Shown piece by piece: positions 33,089-34,855 of a stretch of DNA of 34,855 nt. The notes under the pieces are model-generated. The model did not search any database, was not told the origin of the DNA, and saw only the letters and a list, made by a program, of their open reading frames with translations. The position numbers and the translations under genes are program-made. Every line of letters starts with the position of its first letter. Position 1 is the stretch's first letter. Origin of the DNA: Lachnospiraceae bacterium UBA3821 (GTDB taxonomy: Bacteria > Bacillota > Clostridia > Lachnospirales > Lachnospiraceae); assembly GCA_002368865.1 (NCBI GenBank), contig DFDT01000221.1, positions 1-34,855 on the forward strand. The letters are read 5' to 3'.

Positions 33089-34477
33089 ATGGAACTTTCA
33101 AAGATCTCGCATGCGGCACAGAGAAAAGCGTTCGAACTGGCCCTGAGCGCAGCCCTTAAAAAAAACGGTAAAGGACGTGGGAAGGGATATACGGAAATCG
33201 TCGACGCGATTGAAAAAGTGCTTGGAGACGCCTGGAAACCGGAAGCTTATAATAAACTGAGGAGAGCTGTATCCGATGAGGGGAAGTGGAAACAGTATTT
33301 TGACAATCTTCTTGACAACACTGACCCTGATTATCTCAAAGGGATGATTATGTCGATTCTGTATGAGGGAGCGTTTTCCGGATTCAGGGCCACCAGAAAG
33401 ATGGGAGAAGAGCAGGGGATGAACATTCCCTGGATTATCCTGTTTGACCCTACGAGCAGCTGTAACCTGCACTGTGAAGGATGTTGGGCCTCGGAATACG
33501 GCAAAGCATTGAATTTGTCAGCCGAGGATATGGATGATCTTGTCTCACAGGGCAAAGAACTTGGCATTCACGAGTATTTGATGACCGGCGGGGAACCGCT
33601 GTGCCGAAAGAAGGATGTCGTTGAACTAGCGTTGAAGCATCAGGACTGTGGATTCATGATCTTCACAAACGGGACCTTGGTTGATCAGGCTTTCTGCGAG
33701 GATCTGAAACGGTGTAAGAATATAATATTAATCCTCAGTATTGAGGGCTTTTCAAAAGCCACGGACGCAAGACGGGGAAAAGGTGTCTTTGCGAAAGTGA
33801 CCGAAGCCATGGGTCTCATGAAACGGAACGGACTTCTGTACGGAACATCAATCTGCTATACCAGAGATAATATAGAGGCGGTGACAAGCGACGACTTCTA
33901 TGATTTTTTGATCGATATGGGTGTTTCATTCTCCTGGTATTTTCATTACATGCCGGTTGGGAATAATGCTGCACCTGAGTTGATGCCAACTCCTGAGCAG
34001 AGAAAGTATATGTATAACAGGATCCGGAAAGTAAGAGGCCTTGAAGGCGGGAAGCCAATTTTCCTCATGGACTTCCAGAACGACGCCGAATTTGTCGGAG
34101 GGTGCGTCGCCGGCGGAAGAATTTACTGCCATGTGAATCCGAACGGCGACGTGGAACCCTGCGTCTTCATTCATTACTCCGGAGCGAATATCCACGATAA
34201 GACGCTTAGAGAATGTCTTTCACAACCGTTGTTTAGAGCTTACCGGGAAAACCAACCGTTCAACGAAAATATGCTGCGCCCTTGTCCTATGCTTGAGAAT
34301 CCGCAAATTTTGCGCGAGTTGGTTGACATAACAGCGGCCAGAAGTACAGATATGCTCAGCGAGGAGAATTGCGACCATCTGTGTGGAAAGTGTGATGAGT
34401 ATGCGTTGGAGTGGAAACCGGTTGCAGAGGAGTTGTGGAAGCAAAAAGAAGATAAAGTGCATACAGGGCATTCATAA
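33089..34477 (+). CDS. Radical SAM protein with C-terminal cysteine clusters
   Basis: This 462-residue enzyme has the CxxxCxxC cluster motif at C125, C129 and C132 (SCNLHCEGCWA), which binds the [4Fe-4S] cluster that cleaves S-adenosylmethionine, and GGEPL for the GGE-type SAM contact. An unusual helical N-terminal domain of about 110 residues (ALKKNGKGRGKGYTEIVDAI) comes before it. The C-terminal half has a SPASM-like set of cysteines (GGCVAGGRIYCHVNPNG, VEPCVF, RPCPML, ENCDHLCGKC), likely to bind one or two auxiliary clusters. AAAGGGGG precedes ATG 33089. Relatives modify peptides or cofactors. No short precursor peptide was found nearby, so the substrate is unknown. Confidence 0.88.
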   Translation: MELSKISHAAQRKAFELALSAALKKNGKGRGKGYTEIVDAIEKVLGDAWKPEAYNKLRRAVSDEGKWKQYFDNLLDNTDPDYLKGMIMSILYEGAFSGFRATRKMGEEQGMNIPWIILFDPTSSCNLHCEGCWASEYGKALNLSAEDMDDLVSQGKELGIHEYLMTGGEPLCRKKDVVELALKHQDCGFMIFTNGTLVDQAFCEDLKRCKNIILILSIEGFSKATDARRGKGVFAKVTEAMGLMKRNGLLYGTSICYTRDNIEAVTSDDFYDFLIDMGVSFSWYFHYMPVGNNAAPELMPTPEQRKYMYNRIRKVRGLEGGKPIFLMDFQNDAEFVGGCVAGGRIYCHVNPNGDVEPCVFIHYSGANIHDKTLRECLSQPLFRAYRENQPFNENMLRPCPMLENPQILRELVDITAARSTDMLSEENCDHLCGKCDEYALEWKPVAEELWKQKEDKVHTGHS

Positions 34478-34498
34478 TTTTTTCTACCTTCTCATTTG

Positions 34499-34533
34499 AA
34501 AACGGGCTGCCGCAAAATGTGGCAGCCCGTTTT
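34499..34533 (+). terminator. Terminator after the radical SAM gene
   Basis: AAAACGGGCTGCC (34499-34511) and GGCAGCCCGTTTT (34521-34533) are exact reverse complements with a 9-base loop. The T-run continues to the right and the A-run on the left would also serve the minus-strand gene beyond it, so it is probably bidirectional. Confidence 0.9.
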
Positions 34534-34595
34534 TATACCGATGAAATGGCGTGTATATTCATGATTGGGGGGGCGGGATATCTGTATTGCCTGCC

Positions 34596-34847
34596 TTACC
34601 TGAGAGGAACAAAGGATAGATTGTCGATTTTTATGCGCCGCTCCAAGGCGTGGCAATATAGGTAGCGTAGCAGTCCCGGAACAATTTCCCGCGGATCATA
34701 AGAGGCGTCGACGTTGATATGCCGGATTGCCAAGAACACCCCTGCGTCTTCGACCAGACATACCCCGACGAGTTTCTCCCTGTCATATGCGCAGACTCTT
34801 CGTTTCTCTCTTTCGAACTGATATTCAATTGTGCTTTCTGTAAACAT
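34596..34847 (-). CDS. Small GNAT-like acetyltransferase fragment or short protein (near right edge)
   Basis: This 83-residue frame starts at ATG 34847, but the frame stays open to the window edge, so the true start may lie outside. The sequence RVCAYDREKLVGVCLVED, followed by LAIRHINVDASYDP and LLRYLYCHALERRIKI, fits the core strands and acetyl-CoA helix of compact GNAT proteins. The G-x-G loop expected after VDASY is replaced by DPREIVP, so it may be divergent or inactive. GTGAGGAA directly before the ATG could be a weak ribosome binding site. Confidence 0.5.
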   Translation of the reverse strand: MFTESTIEYQFEREKRRVCAYDREKLVGVCLVEDAGVFLAIRHINVDASYDPREIVPGLLRYLYCHALERRIKIDNLSFVPLR

Positions 34848-34855
34848 TTCCTCAC

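Noticed and set aside
1..34855. CRISPR array, tRNA, rRNA or prophage
   Set aside because: No regularly spaced repeats, tRNA cloverleaf, rRNA segment or phage structural gene was recognised on either strand by reading.

Overview
The window looks like a chromosomal segment of an anaerobic Gram-positive Clostridia member, most likely Lachnospiraceae-like. The reasons are strong AGGAGG ribosome binding sites, moderate G+C, many small lipoproteins with LTAC/LAGC lipoboxes, a hybrid-cluster protein and a double-rubredoxin rubrerythrin, and maltodextrin and betaine importers typical of gut Clostridia. No rRNA, tRNA or CRISPR array is visible. The organism assignment is an inference from gene content.

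Layout. 1-415: the 5' end of an IS4-type transposase leaving the window on the left, then a patch of nested palindromes. 416-2598: a two-gene ABC exporter (NatA/NatB-like). 2770-4114: an ECF sigma factor overlapping a membrane protein that is probably its anti-sigma partner and has a second, well-placed internal start. 4148-5446 (minus): a LysR-type regulator with a second LysR helix-turn-helix at its C-terminus, divergent from the next operon and separated from it by a perfect LysR-type operator. 5662-11945: a catabolic operon made of a tripartite tricarboxylate transporter (TctC, TctB, TctA), an enolase-superfamily enzyme, a DapA-family lyase/aldolase and a tartronate-semialdehyde-reductase-type dehydrogenase. 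Together these read as uptake and breakdown of a sugar diacid or related hydroxy acid. TctC and the reductase are each split by a one-base frameshift, and the DapA-like gene has no good start codon.

12213-17008 is a mixed stretch: a CPBP protease and a GNAT acetyltransferase (minus), an unrecognised lipoprotein, about 0.9 kb of decayed genes including a broken DUF2812 gene, an ACT-domain protein, and a small protein that appears to lack its export signal. 17051-19089 (minus) is trpE-trpG. 19293-22658 is a redox-stress cluster: hybrid-cluster protein, rubrerythrin and an AraC-type regulator. 22677-31715 holds a glycogen/maltodextrin debranching enzyme (minus), a complete glycine-betaine/proline ABC importer and a MalE-MalF-MalG maltodextrin importer without its own ATPase. 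32022-34477 has a DUF6612-like lipoprotein and a radical SAM protein with extra cysteine clusters. A partial acetyltransferase-like gene (minus) runs toward the right edge.

Most promising for novelty: the LysR protein with a DNA-binding domain at each end, next to an operon whose enolase-superfamily enzyme keeps the KxK, Asp and Glu residues but appears to lack both members of the usual His-Asp dyad. This could be a regulator and enzyme pair for an undescribed acid substrate, although three coding defects in the operon mean that decay or sequence error must be excluded first.
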